A program made the translations under genes and the position numbers. From Corynebacterium pollutisoli (lineage in GTDB: Bacteria; Actinomycetota; Actinomycetes; Mycobacteriales; Mycobacteriaceae): a stretch of DNA of 64,000 bases. Every line of letters starts with the position of its first letter. The first letter of the stretch is position 1. Location of the stretch: positions 124,001 through 188,000 of the forward strand of contig NZ_FXAR01000004.1 of the NCBI RefSeq assembly GCF_900177745.1, given 5' to 3'. The notes under the pieces are model-generated. The model searched no databases, had not been told where the DNA came from, and saw only the letters and a list, made by a program, of their open reading frames with translations. Shown here in pieces: positions 45,233-53,356 of this stretch.

Positions 45233-46086
45233 GCATGCTGCGCGGTATCCTCGCCGCCTCCCGTCCCATCAGCTGGGTGAACACCGCCTTCCCCTACGGA
45301 CTGGCGTACCTGCTGGTGGGCGGCGGCCTCGACTGGCTGTTCTGGGTCGGTGTCGTCTTCTTCCTCATCCCGTACAACATCGCGATGTACGGGATCAACG
45401 ACGTCTTCGACTACGAGTCCGACATCCGCAACCCCCGCAAGGGCGGCGTGGAAGGAGCGGTGCTGCCGAAGTCCATGCACGCCCCGCTCCTGTGGGCCTC
45501 GGCGCTGACGACGCTGCCCTTCCTCATCGTCATGTACGCCTCCGGCACGTGGCAGTCGGCGTTCTGGCTGACGCTCTCCATGGCTGCGGTGGTGGCCTAT
45601 TCGGCGCCGCCGATGCGCTTCAAGGAACGCCCGGTGCTCGATTCGGTCACCTCCTCCGCGCACTTCGTCACCCCCGCGATCGTCGGCGCGACGATCCGGG
45701 TGGGGGAGCTGCCCGGCTATTTCTGGGTCGCCGTCGGTGCGTTCTTCCTGTGGGGCATGGCCAGCCACGCGCTCGGGGCCGTGCAGGACGTCAAGGCCGA
45801 CCGCGAGGGTGACCTCTCGTCGATAGCCACCGCCTTCGGCGCCCGCTCGACCACCCGCCTGGCTGCCGGCGCCTATCTGGTGGCCGCGCTGCTGCTTTTC
45901 CTGCTGCCCGCCCCGGGGTGGATCGTCGGCATCGCCGGACTGGGATATGTGGCGAACACCCTGCGCTTCCGGAACATCACCGACGACACCTGCGAGAGTG
46001 TCAACCGCGCCTGGCGGGTGTTCCTGTGGCTCAACTATCTCGTCGGCGCGATCGTCACGGTGTCTCTGGCGACGGTGTATCTCTAG
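45229..46086 (+). CDS. crtEb: Lycopene elongase (UbiA prenyltransferase)
   Basis: 285 residues, eight to nine membrane segments. UbiA motifs NDVFDYESD and QDVKADREGD bind the prenyl diphosphate through magnesium. Adds two C5 units to lycopene to give the C50 skeleton flavuxanthin. Last gene of the carotenoid operon, followed by a very strong hairpin. Confidence 0.94.
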   Translation: MSMLRGILAASRPISWVNTAFPYGLAYLLVGGGLDWLFWVGVVFFLIPYNIAMYGINDVFDYESDIRNPRKGGVEGAVLPKSMHAPLLWASALTTLPFLIVMYASGTWQSAFWLTLSMAAVVAYSAPPMRFKERPVLDSVTSSAHFVTPAIVGATIRVGELPGYFWVAVGAFFLWGMASHALGAVQDVKADREGDLSSIATAFGARSTTRLAAGAYLVAALLLFLLPAPGWIVGIAGLGYVANTLRFRNITDDTCESVNRAWRVFLWLNYLVGAIVTVSLATVYL

Positions 46087-46105
46087 GGGCCCGTGGGAGG
46101 AACTC

Positions 46106-46165
46106 CACCGCGGTTCGGCCACTTACGGGTGGTTCAAACACCCCCTAAGTGGCCGAACCGCGGTG
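46106..46165. terminator. Long perfect hairpin after crtEb
   Basis: Twenty-base perfect arms (46106-46125 and 46146-46165, each with ACCGCGGTTCGGCCACTTA or its reverse) enclose a second hairpin GGGTG/CACCC. It lies 19 bases after the operon. No T run; it may be a terminator or a mobile palindromic repeat. Confidence 0.7.
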
Positions 46166-46276
46166 CACTCGCCGGGCTCTTTCAGGGGTGGTTTTCGGAA
46201 ATCGTGGCAGGGGTCACGTGAACCGGACATCATGGGGGCACCGAGCCCTCAACGCTGTGACCTGAAAGGACCCGCC

Positions 46277-46630
46277 ATGCAGCCGACCTCCGACCACCCC
46301 TACTCGATGGCCAAGCGCGCCGGCGACTTCATCTTCGTCTCCGGGGCCCTGTCCGTGGACAGGGACTACCAGCCGGTGGAGGGCCGCAGAGAGGCCCTCG
46401 CGGCCGCGTTGGAGCGCATGACCGAGCGCCTGGCCACCGCGGGAGGCGAACTCAAGGACCTGGTCAAGCTCACCTACTTCGTCACCGACATCACCCTGCG
46501 GGAGGAGGCCAACGAGCAGTTCTCCGAGCACTTCGCGCAGGCCCGCCCGGCCCGGACCTTCCTCGAGGCCTCGCGCCTGCCTTACGGCGCGACGGTGGAA
46601 ATCGACGCGATCGCGTACGTGGGGGAGTAG
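46277..46630 (+). CDS. RidA-family protein
   Basis: 117 residues of the YjgF/YER057c/UK114 fold. The conserved Arg lies in LEASRLPYGATVEIDAIAY, consistent with enamine/imine deaminase activity that protects PLP enzymes from reactive 2-aminoacrylate. Start ATG after GAAAGGA. Monocistronic; convergent with the LCP gene with only four bases between the stops. Confidence 0.9.
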   Translation: MQPTSDHPYSMAKRAGDFIFVSGALSVDRDYQPVEGRREALAAALERMTERLATAGGELKDLVKLTYFVTDITLREEANEQFSEHFAQARPARTFLEASRLPYGATVEIDAIAYVGE

Positions 46631-46634
46631 CGGG

Positions 46635-48278
46635 CTAGTTCACACAGCGCGGACCGTTGCCGCCGGCGTCGATCTCCGGGGCGACCTCGGCCTCACCGAA
46701 GTCGGAACCCGGGGTGCCCACGGTCTCGCTCTCGGGGGTCTCCTCACCGGCACCCACACCGGCGCCGGTCGACGGGCCGAAGGAGGAGTCACCGACGAGG
46801 GAGGCGTCGCCGAGGGGGCCGGTCCAGTCGTCGTGGGTGACCACGATGAGGGTGTCGGCGTCGAGGCCGGCGTTCTCGGTGACCTCGAGGCCGCCGAGGG
46901 CCTCGGCGAGCGCCAGGGCGTCGGGGTCGGTGGCGTCGGCGGCGACGACCTGGGAGACGGTGTAAATGCCGGGCAGGGCGTTGGTGACCTCGACGACCTC
47001 GTAGCCCTCCTCGTTGAGCCAGCCGCCGACGTTGCCGGCGAGGCCGGTGGTCACACCCGCGTTGAGGACGTGGATCTCCGTGCCCTCGAGCTTCGCCGCG
47101 GGGGCCTCCTCGACGACCTCGCCGTCCTCGCCCTCAGAGCCCTCCGTGCCTTCCGCAGGGGCGTCCTTGTCGCCGAGCAGATCGTCCATGAAGGCGTGCA
47201 CGGTGGGGACGTCGACGGTGACGATGGACTCGCCGTAGTCGCCGACGCCGTCGATGGAGGTCACCGGGATGGTGTTGAAGACGACGTTGCCGCCGGCGAG
47301 GTTGGCCAGCTGGGTGGCGAAGGACATGATGTCCCAGTTGTCGTCGATGACGACGGAGCGCTCGACGGCGGTGCCCATGTCGGAGAGCTTGGTGGGGTTG
47401 GTCAGGGTGCCGGCGGCCAGCACCTTGTTCACGAGGGAGGCCATGTAGGCCTGCTGGCGGACGATGCGGTCGAGGTCGCCGCGGGGCAGGCCGTGGCGCT
47501 GGCGGACGAAGGCGAGTGCCTGGGCACCGTCGAGGGTCTGCACGCCGGCGTGGAAGTCGGCGCCGGAGAACTCGTCCTGGACATCATTGTTGAGGCACAC
47601 GTCGACACCGCCGACGGCGTCGGTGAGCAGGACGAAGCCGAAGAGTCCGATCTCGGCGTAGTGGTCGACCTCGACGCCGGTGAGGTCGGAGACGGCACCG
47701 ATGAGTCCCTGGCGGCCGGCCTCGATGCCCATCTTCTCCACCTGCTGCTCACCGGAGGCCCCACCCTCGATGAGCTCGCCCACCTTGGCGGACTTGTGGG
47801 CGGAGAAGACGCCGTTGATCTTCATGTTCCCGTGCTCGGGATCGGCGACGTAGGTGTCGCGGGGGATGGAGATGGCGGTGGCCGAGGAACCGTCGTTGGG
47901 CACGCGGATGACCATGATGGTGTCGGTGTTCTCCTCACCGTCGTCGACACCCGCGCGCAGGCGCTCGAGCTCCTCGTCGGACAGCGGGTTGCCCTGGGCG
48001 TCGGTACGAGAATCGGAGCCGACGAGCAGAATGTCGGTCGCGCCGTCCTCGGCCTTGCCCTTGAGCCCCTGACCACCGCCGAGGGTGAGGTTGCCGGCGG
48101 AGGCGACGTCGGAGCCCAGGCGGCCGACGGCGAAATAGCCCAGGCCGGAGAGCATGAGGGTCAGTACGGACAAGATCGCCAGGATCGTCTTCACCGGCGC
48201 GGGGCCGTACTGGCGCGCCGAAGACGCGGCGCTCGGGGCAGCCTGGATGTCGCGCACGCGGCGATACTTGTCACTCAC
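46635..48278 (-). CDS. LytR-CpsA-Psr (LCP) family envelope glycopolymer ligase
   Basis: 547 residues from the GTG at 48278. Short cytosolic tail, one membrane segment (about 30-52), LCP domain (about 78-360) with LLVGSDSRTD, DTIMVIRVP, SIPRDTYV and RQRHGLPRGDLDRI (phosphate and metal ligands), then a LytR_C domain (about 390-470) and an acidic low-complexity end. Such proteins join arabinogalactan to peptidoglycan. A TAGACT box eight bases before the GTG points to a leaderless start. Divergent from wbbL, as in C. glutamicum. Confidence 0.93.
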   Translation of the reverse strand: MSDKYRRVRDIQAAPSAASSARQYGPAPVKTILAILSVLTLMLSGLGYFAVGRLGSDVASAGNLTLGGGQGLKGKAEDGATDILLVGSDSRTDAQGNPLSDEELERLRAGVDDGEENTDTIMVIRVPNDGSSATAISIPRDTYVADPEHGNMKINGVFSAHKSAKVGELIEGGASGEQQVEKMGIEAGRQGLIGAVSDLTGVEVDHYAEIGLFGFVLLTDAVGGVDVCLNNDVQDEFSGADFHAGVQTLDGAQALAFVRQRHGLPRGDLDRIVRQQAYMASLVNKVLAAGTLTNPTKLSDMGTAVERSVVIDDNWDIMSFATQLANLAGGNVVFNTIPVTSIDGVGDYGESIVTVDVPTVHAFMDDLLGDKDAPAEGTEGSEGEDGEVVEEAPAAKLEGTEIHVLNAGVTTGLAGNVGGWLNEEGYEVVEVTNALPGIYTVSQVVAADATDPDALALAEALGGLEVTENAGLDADTLIVVTHDDWTGPLGDASLVGDSSFGPSTGAGVGAGEETPESETVGTPGSDFGEAEVAPEIDAGGNGPRCVN

Positions 48279-48286
48279 GGGGCCTA

Positions 48287-48292
48287 AGTCTA
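48287..48292 (-). promoter_or_regulatory. -10 box of leaderless LCP gene
   Basis: TAGACT (minus strand) ends eight bases before the GTG. Confidence 0.55.
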
Positions 48293-48336
48293 GGTCATCG
48301 GGAGTGGCGCAGCGGTCGCGTGACAACGAATCCCAC

Positions 48337-48342
48337 TATGCT
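48337..48342 (+). promoter_or_regulatory. -10 box of wbbL
   Basis: TATGCT ends nine bases before the wbbL GTG; no ribosome site is seen. Confidence 0.5.
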
Positions 48343-48351
48343 CAACGCATT

Positions 48352-49260
48352 GTGACCACCTCGCAGACAGCTCCGGTCGCCGTCATCACGGTGACCTACT
48401 CCCCGGGACGCCACCTCCGGGCCTTCCTCGACAGCCTGCCCGGCGCCACCACCAGGGGCGTCCATGTCGTGCTGGCCGACAACGGATCGACGGACGGGGT
48501 GCCGGAGAAGGCGGCGTCGACAAGCGATTCCGTCGAGTACCTGCCCACCGGCGGCAACCTCGGCTACGGCACCGGCATGAATGTCGGGGCCCGCCATCTG
48601 CGGCCCGCCCGGGACGCCGGTGACATCGACGCGCAGTACCTGCTGCTGAGCAACCCCGATGTCGTGTTCGGCGAGGGTTCCGTCGACGCGATGATCGCCT
48701 GCATGGAGCGGCATCCCGACGCCGCCGCCGTGGGCCCCCGGATCGTCGAGCCGGACGGCACGATCTACCCCAGTGCCCGCGCCGTGCCGACGCTGCGCAA
48801 CGGCATCGGCCACGCCCTGTTCGGCCAGATCTGGCCGTCGAACCCGTGGACCCGCTCCTACCAGGACAACGCCGACATGGGCTCGGAGCGGGCGGCCGGC
48901 TGGCTGTCCGGATCGTGCCTGCTCGTGCGTTGGGACGCCTTCGACGCCGTCGGCGGTTTCGACGAGCGTTACTTCATGTACATGGAGGACGTCGACCTCG
49001 GCGACCGGTTCACACGCGCCGGGTTCCGTAACATCTACTGCCCCTCGGCCGAGATCACCCACGCCAAGGGGCATGTCGCGGGCAAGCACGCCGACGCCAT
49101 GCTGCCCGCACACCACGAGTCGGCCTACCGCTTCCAGGCGGACCGCCTGCCACACTGGTGGCAGGCGCCCCTGCGGGGGCTCATCCGGGGTGGCCTGAAG
49201 GCCCGGAGTGCCATCGCCGTCGCCCGGGCCCGCACCAACCGAAAGGACCTGCATGTCTGA
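48352..49260 (+). CDS. wbbL: Rhamnosyltransferase of the arabinogalactan linker (WbbL-type)
   Basis: Family 2 glycosyltransferase, 302 residues from the GTG at 48352. VITVTYSPGRHL, LADNGSTDG, LLSNPDVVF, and GSCLLVRWDAFDAVGGFDER followed by EDVDLGDRF. By gene order (LCP, wbbL, manC, whcD) it is the transferase that adds rhamnose to GlcNAc-PP-decaprenol. Longer frames upstream run into the divergent LCP gene. Overlaps manC by eight bases. Confidence 0.9.
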   Translation: MTTSQTAPVAVITVTYSPGRHLRAFLDSLPGATTRGVHVVLADNGSTDGVPEKAASTSDSVEYLPTGGNLGYGTGMNVGARHLRPARDAGDIDAQYLLLSNPDVVFGEGSVDAMIACMERHPDAAAVGPRIVEPDGTIYPSARAVPTLRNGIGHALFGQIWPSNPWTRSYQDNADMGSERAAGWLSGSCLLVRWDAFDAVGGFDERYFMYMEDVDLGDRFTRAGFRNIYCPSAEITHAKGHVAGKHADAMLPAHHESAYRFQADRLPHWWQAPLRGLIRGGLKARSAIAVARARTNRKDLHV

Positions 49261-50344
49261 TCGCACCGTCGACCCCTCGCGTACCGACGCCGTCATCCTC
49301 GTCGGCGGCCGCGGCACCCGCCTGCGCCCGCTGACCGTCAACACGCCGAAGCCGATGCTGCCGACGGCCGGGTACCCCTTCCTCCAGCACCTGCTGGCCC
49401 GCATCAAGGCCGCCGGCATCACCCACGTCGTCCTGGGCACCTCCTACCGGGCGGAGGTCTTCGAGGAGTACTTCGGGGACGGTTCCGACATGGGCCTGGA
49501 GATCGAGTACGTCGTCGAGGAGGAGGCGCTGGGCACCGGCGGTGGCATCCGCAACGTCTACGACAAGCTACGCAACGACACCGTCATGGTGTTCAACGGC
49601 GACGTCCTCGGCGGCACCGACCTGCGGGCCATCCTCACCACCCACGCGGAGAAGGAGGCGGACGTCACGATGCACCTCGTCCGCGTCCCCGACCCGCGCG
49701 CCTTCGGCTGCGTCCCCACCTCGGAGGACGGCCGTGTGCTCGAGTTCCTGGAGAAGACCGAGGACCCGCCGACCGACCAGATCAACGCCGGCTGTTATGT
49801 CTTCCGCCGCGAGATCATCGAGGAGATCCCCGCCGGGCGCGTCGTCTCGGTCGAGCGGGAGACCTTCCCTAAGCTCCTCGAGGAGGGCCGTCGCGTCTAC
49901 GGCCACGTCGACTACGCGTACTGGCGTGACATGGGCCGCCCGGACGACTTCGTCCGCGGCTCCTCCGACCTGGTGCGTGGTATCGCCCATTCTCCGCTGC
50001 TGGAGGGTCGCACCGGTGAGTCGCTTGTCGACGAGACGGCGGGCGTCGCCGCCGGCACCATCCTGGTCGGTGGCACGTGGGTCGGCCGCGGCTCCGAGAT
50101 CGGGGCGGGGTGCCGTCTCGACGACACGGTGGTCTTCGACGGCGTCACCATCGAGCCGGGTGCGGTCATCCGGGACTCCATCATCGCCTCCGGCGCGCGG
50201 ATCGGGGCGAACGCCCGGATCACGGGCTGTGTCATCGGGGAGGGCGCGCAGATCGGTGCGCGGTGTGAGCTGGAGAGCGGCATGCGGGTCTGGCCAGGTG
50301 TGATCATCCCGGACAATGGAGTGCGTTTCTCCTCGGATGCGTGA
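49253..50344 (+). CDS. manC: Sugar-1-phosphate nucleotidylyltransferase (mannose-1-phosphate guanylyltransferase)
   Basis: 363 residues. Nucleotide-binding GGRGTRLRPLT (18-28), FNGDVLGG for metal, and a C-terminal left-handed beta-helix with hexapeptide repeats (about 255-350). Corynebacterial and mycobacterial orthologues make GDP-mannose for mannolipids, with manB and manA nearby; a dTDP-glucose type (RmlA-like) is the alternative. It overlaps wbbL, with GAAAGGAC before the ATG. Confidence 0.88.
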   Translation: MSDRTVDPSRTDAVILVGGRGTRLRPLTVNTPKPMLPTAGYPFLQHLLARIKAAGITHVVLGTSYRAEVFEEYFGDGSDMGLEIEYVVEEEALGTGGGIRNVYDKLRNDTVMVFNGDVLGGTDLRAILTTHAEKEADVTMHLVRVPDPRAFGCVPTSEDGRVLEFLEKTEDPPTDQINAGCYVFRREIIEEIPAGRVVSVERETFPKLLEEGRRVYGHVDYAYWRDMGRPDDFVRGSSDLVRGIAHSPLLEGRTGESLVDETAGVAAGTILVGGTWVGRGSEIGAGCRLDDTVVFDGVTIEPGAVIRDSIIASGARIGANARITGCVIGEGAQIGARCELESGMRVWPGVIIPDNGVRFSSDA

Positions 50345-50532
50345 CGACACGCCGATAACGGGCTGAGATTCCTGTCAGTTGTTGCCAGGGATCGGACCCG
50401 CCACTACATGTCGTACCCCCGATGTTCACCCCCTGGCAGATTCGCCTGTTGCTGGTGTGACTCGTGTGAATCGGTGCCTGCGGAAACGTGCATTGCGGGG
50501 ATATTCCCACCTTTTTCGGTTGACGACATTTA

Positions 50533-50552
50533 GTGATCGCGTGTGTAATCAC
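50533..50552. promoter_or_regulatory. Inverted repeat before whcD
   Basis: GTGAT (50533-50537) and ATCAC (50548-50552) flank a ten-base spacer, 51 bases before the whcD start. Possible operator in the 259-base manC-whcD gap, which holds no gene. Confidence 0.3.
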
Positions 50553-50603
50553 ATCAGTGTTAGAAACAGCACAACCAACCACCGATCGGAGAAGGGGGAC
50601 ACC

Positions 50604-50921
50604 GTGGAAGACATGGCTAACGGGGCCGTTCTCCGTGGAGGAGTGGCCAGCATCAACGGATCGGCTGCAGAGATGAGTCTCGACGAACTCTTCGGGGCAG
50701 TGGAGCAGGAGTGGCAGGACCAGGCACTCTGCGCCCAGACCGACCCGGAGGCGTTCTTCCCGGAGAAGGGCGGCTCCACCCGCGAGGCCAAGCGCATCTG
50801 CCAGGCCTGCGCGGTCCGCGACGACTGCCTCGAGTACGCACTCGAGCACGACGAGCGCTTCGGCATCTGGGGCGGGCTCTCCGACCGTGAGCGCCGCCGC
50901 CTGAAGAAGCAGATCGGCTAG
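50604..50921 (+). CDS. whcD: WhiB-family iron-sulfur regulator WhcD (WhiB2 type)
   Basis: 105 residues from the GTG at 50604, chosen for GGAGAAGGGGG six bases upstream; an ATG three codons later is less likely. Four cluster cysteines Cys43, Cys66, Cys69, Cys75 and the WhiB turn GIWGG (87-91), then a basic end. The order manC-whcD and the C-terminal part identify the WhiB2/WhcD branch, linked to septation and cell division. Binds [4Fe-4S] and probably the sigma factor SigA. Confidence 0.94.
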   Translation: MEDMANGAVLRGGVASINGSAAEMSLDELFGAVEQEWQDQALCAQTDPEAFFPEKGGSTREAKRICQACAVRDDCLEYALEHDERFGIWGGLSDRERRRLKKQIG

Positions 50922-50981
50922 CTCACGCGTTCACCCGGCGACCCTGCGGGGTCGCTTTCGTGATTCCCGCCTCTCGACGCC

Positions 50982-51434
50982 CTAGAACTGGAAGTCCGGG
51001 TCGATGTCACGCGGGTCGAGGTTGAGATACTGCGCGACGAGCGCGGTGAGGATGCCGGTGAGCAGTTCCTCGCGCTCCTGCGGATTGGCGCAACGCTGCT
51101 CGATGGGCATGCGGAAGAGGACGAGGCGCGCGCGGGTGGGGCGCCCCTGGGCGTCGATGCCCGCGGGGATGACACGGCCGAGGGGGACGGGGCCGTCGGC
51201 GACGATCTCGTCGGGCAGGATGGTGTCGGAACGCAGGCGCATGCGGGGCACGGTGTCCACCGCGATGTCGAGGTGGGCCAGCTGCCCGGGGTAGGAGTGC
51301 TGGATGGGGGCGTAGGCCTCGAGGACGGCGACGTCGAAGGATTCTCCGCGGGTGCGGTAGCGGGGCGCCTCCATGGGGAGGAGGGGGCCGCGCAGCCCGC
51401 GGCCGCGGCGGTCGCGGAACGTCCTGGTGTGCAT
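50982..51434 (-). CDS. Metallopeptidase-like protein lacking the zinc motif (PF06262-like)
   Basis: 150 residues from the ATG at 51432-51434. The N-terminal pattern FDVAVLEAYAPIQHSYPGQL and the C-terminal LLTGILTALVAQYLNLDP fit the small zincin family often annotated as metallopeptidase. In that family the last helix holds HExxH; here the place reads TALVAQ, so both zinc histidines and the glutamate are missing. Probably a non-catalytic homologue. The gene lies between whcD and DUF3499, as in relatives. Confidence 0.78.
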   Translation of the reverse strand: MHTRTFRDRRGRGLRGPLLPMEAPRYRTRGESFDVAVLEAYAPIQHSYPGQLAHLDIAVDTVPRMRLRSDTILPDEIVADGPVPLGRVIPAGIDAQGRPTRARLVLFRMPIEQRCANPQEREELLTGILTALVAQYLNLDPRDIDPDFQF

Positions 51435-51508
51435 GCCAGAGATCTTAGGCAGCGCGCCGGCCGGACAGGTCGCGGCGCGCGGGGGTACCAGATTCTCAAG
51501 GAAGGGTT

Positions 51509-51514
51509 TAGACT
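51509..51514 (+). promoter_or_regulatory. -10 box of leaderless DUF3499 gene
   Basis: TAGACT ends eight bases before the GTG at 51523, the same box and gap as the LCP gene and accD2. Confidence 0.55.
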
Positions 51515-51522
51515 TGGTGGCC

Positions 51523-51957
51523 GTGAGCCAGTTCCGACGTTGTTCCCGCCCGGGTTGCGGCAAGCCTGCCGTCGCCACCATGACGTACGCCTACGCCGAG
51601 TCGACCGCCGTCGTGGGACCGCTGGCGCCCGCCGCCGAGCCCCACAGCTGGGACCTGTGCGACCATCACGCGGAGAAGATCACCGCCCCCCTGGGCTGGG
51701 AGATGCTGCGCGTCAACCACATCGACATCGACGATGATGAGGATCTCACCGCCCTGGCCGAGGCCGTGCGGGAGGCCGGCCGCGTGACCAGCGGCCTCGT
51801 GGACTCCGCCGGGCCGGAGCTCAACCCGGACGATCCGGCCGACCCGGAGACGTCCCCGCATCCCGTGCACCGCGCCCGTCGTGTCTACGACGAGAAGCAG
51901 CGCCGCCGGGCGCACCTGCGCATCATCAACACCGAGGATGCGGCCACCGAATCCTGA
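51523..51957 (+). CDS. DUF3499 family protein
   Basis: 144 residues. Family start SQFRRCSRPGCGKPAVATM (Cys7, Cys12) and a later WDLCDHHAEKI, together a likely zinc site; the rest is acidic then Arg-rich. Function unknown, kept next to the mannose genes in Actinobacteria. The GTG at 51523 is chosen because family proteins start with SQFRR and because of the -10 box eight bases before; an upstream GTG at 51517 is possible. Confidence 0.88.
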   Translation: MSQFRRCSRPGCGKPAVATMTYAYAESTAVVGPLAPAAEPHSWDLCDHHAEKITAPLGWEMLRVNHIDIDDDEDLTALAEAVREAGRVTSGLVDSAGPELNPDDPADPETSPHPVHRARRVYDEKQRRRAHLRIINTEDAATES

Positions 51958-51968
51958 GCGGGCAGGGG

Positions 51969-51974
51969 TATCAT
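51969..51974 (+). promoter_or_regulatory. -10 box of leaderless manB
   Basis: TATCAT ends eight bases before the manB ATG. Confidence 0.55.
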
Positions 51975-51982
51975 CGGGCCCC

Positions 51983-53356
51983 ATGACCAAGCGCACCCGT
52001 GAAGATGTGTCCCGCGTGATCAAGGCCTATGACGTCCGTGGCGTCGTCGGCGAGGAGATCACCCCTGAGTTCATCCGGGACACCGGAGCAGCCTTCGCCC
52101 GCCTCCTGCGGGAGGAGGGGGAGACGGCCGTGGCGATCGGCCACGACATGCGCCCCTCCTCCCCGGAGCTCGCCGCCGCGTTCTCCACGGGAGCCCGGGA
52201 GCAGGGCCTCGACGTCATCATGCTGGGCCTGACCTCCACGGATCAGCTCTACTTCGCCTCCGGCACACTGCGGTGCGCCGGCGCGATGTTCACCGCCTCC
52301 CACAACCCGGCCCAGTACAACGGCATCAAGCTGTGCCGCTCCGGCGCGCGCCCGGTGTCCCAGGACACGGGTCTGCGGGAGATCACCGACATGCTTGTCG
52401 ACGGTGTGCCGGCCCACGAGGGTGAGGCGGGCGTCGAGAAGCAGCAGGACTGCCTCGAGGTCTACGGCGAGTACCTGCGCGACCTCGTCGACCTGCACAG
52501 CATCCGCCCGCTCGTCGTGGCGGTCGACGCCGCGAACGGCATGGGCGGGCACACCGTCCCAGAGGTGTTCAAGGGGCTGCCGCTCGACGTGCGCGCGCTG
52601 TACTTCGAGCTCGACGGCACGTTCCCCAACCATGAGGCCAACCCGCTCGACCCGGAGAACCTCCGGGACCTGCAGAAATTCGTCGTGGAGCAGAAGGCGG
52701 ACATCGGCCTGGCCTTCGACGGCGACGCCGACCGCTGCTTCGTCATCGACGAGAACGGTGACCCGGTGAGCCCCTCGGCGATCACTGCGATCGTCGCGAA
52801 GCGTTACCTGCAGGAGAATGAGGGGGCGACGATCATCCACAACCTCATCACCTCCCGCTCGGTGCCCGAGATCATCGCCGAGAACGGCGGCACCGCGGTG
52901 CGCACCCGCGTGGGCCACTCCTTCATCAAGGCGACGATGGCCGAGACCGGCGCCGTCTTCGGCGGCGAGCACTCCGCGCACTACTACTTCACCGAGTTCT
53001 TCAACGCCGACTCCGGCATCCTCGCCGCCATGCACGTCCTCGCGGCGCTGGGCTCGCAGGACAAGCCGTTGTCGCAGATGATGGCCGAGTACGAGCGCTA
53101 CGAGGCCTCCGGCGAGATCAACTCCACCGTCGCCGACCAGGCCGCCAGCACGCAGGCCGTGCTCGACGCCTTCGCCGACCGCACGGCCTCCGTCGACGAA
53201 CTCGACGGCGTCACCGTCGACCTCAAGGACTCGAAGGCGTGGTTCAACGTCCGCGCCTCCAACACCGAACCGCTCCTGCGCCTCAACGTCGAGGCCCCCA
53301 CGCGGGCCGAGGTGGAGGATCTCGTCGCCGAGATCCTCGCCGTCATCCGCGCCTGA
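51983..53356 (+). CDS. manB: Phosphomannomutase/phosphoglucomutase
   Basis: Interconverts mannose-6- and mannose-1-phosphate, feeding ManC. 457 residues with the active serine in TASHNP (Ser106), metal loop DGDADR, sugar loop GGEHSAHYYF and phosphate site RASNTEP. ATG at 51983, leaderless by its promoter. Its end overlaps the convergent gene by 14 bases. Confidence 0.95.
   Translation: MTKRTREDVSRVIKAYDVRGVVGEEITPEFIRDTGAAFARLLREEGETAVAIGHDMRPSSPELAAAFSTGAREQGLDVIMLGLTSTDQLYFASGTLRCAGAMFTASHNPAQYNGIKLCRSGARPVSQDTGLREITDMLVDGVPAHEGEAGVEKQQDCLEVYGEYLRDLVDLHSIRPLVVAVDAANGMGGHTVPEVFKGLPLDVRALYFELDGTFPNHEANPLDPENLRDLQKFVVEQKADIGLAFDGDADRCFVIDENGDPVSPSAITAIVAKRYLQENEGATIIHNLITSRSVPEIIAENGGTAVRTRVGHSFIKATMAETGAVFGGEHSAHYYFTEFFNADSGILAAMHVLAALGSQDKPLSQMMAEYERYEASGEINSTVADQAASTQAVLDAFADRTASVDELDGVTVDLKDSKAWFNVRASNTEPLLRLNVEAPTRAEVEDLVAEILAVIRA

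Noticed and set aside
46833..48287. A 484-codon open frame on the plus strand opposite the LCP gene
   Set aside because: Shadow frame rich in Gly, Val and Asp; the LCP domain on the minus strand is clear.
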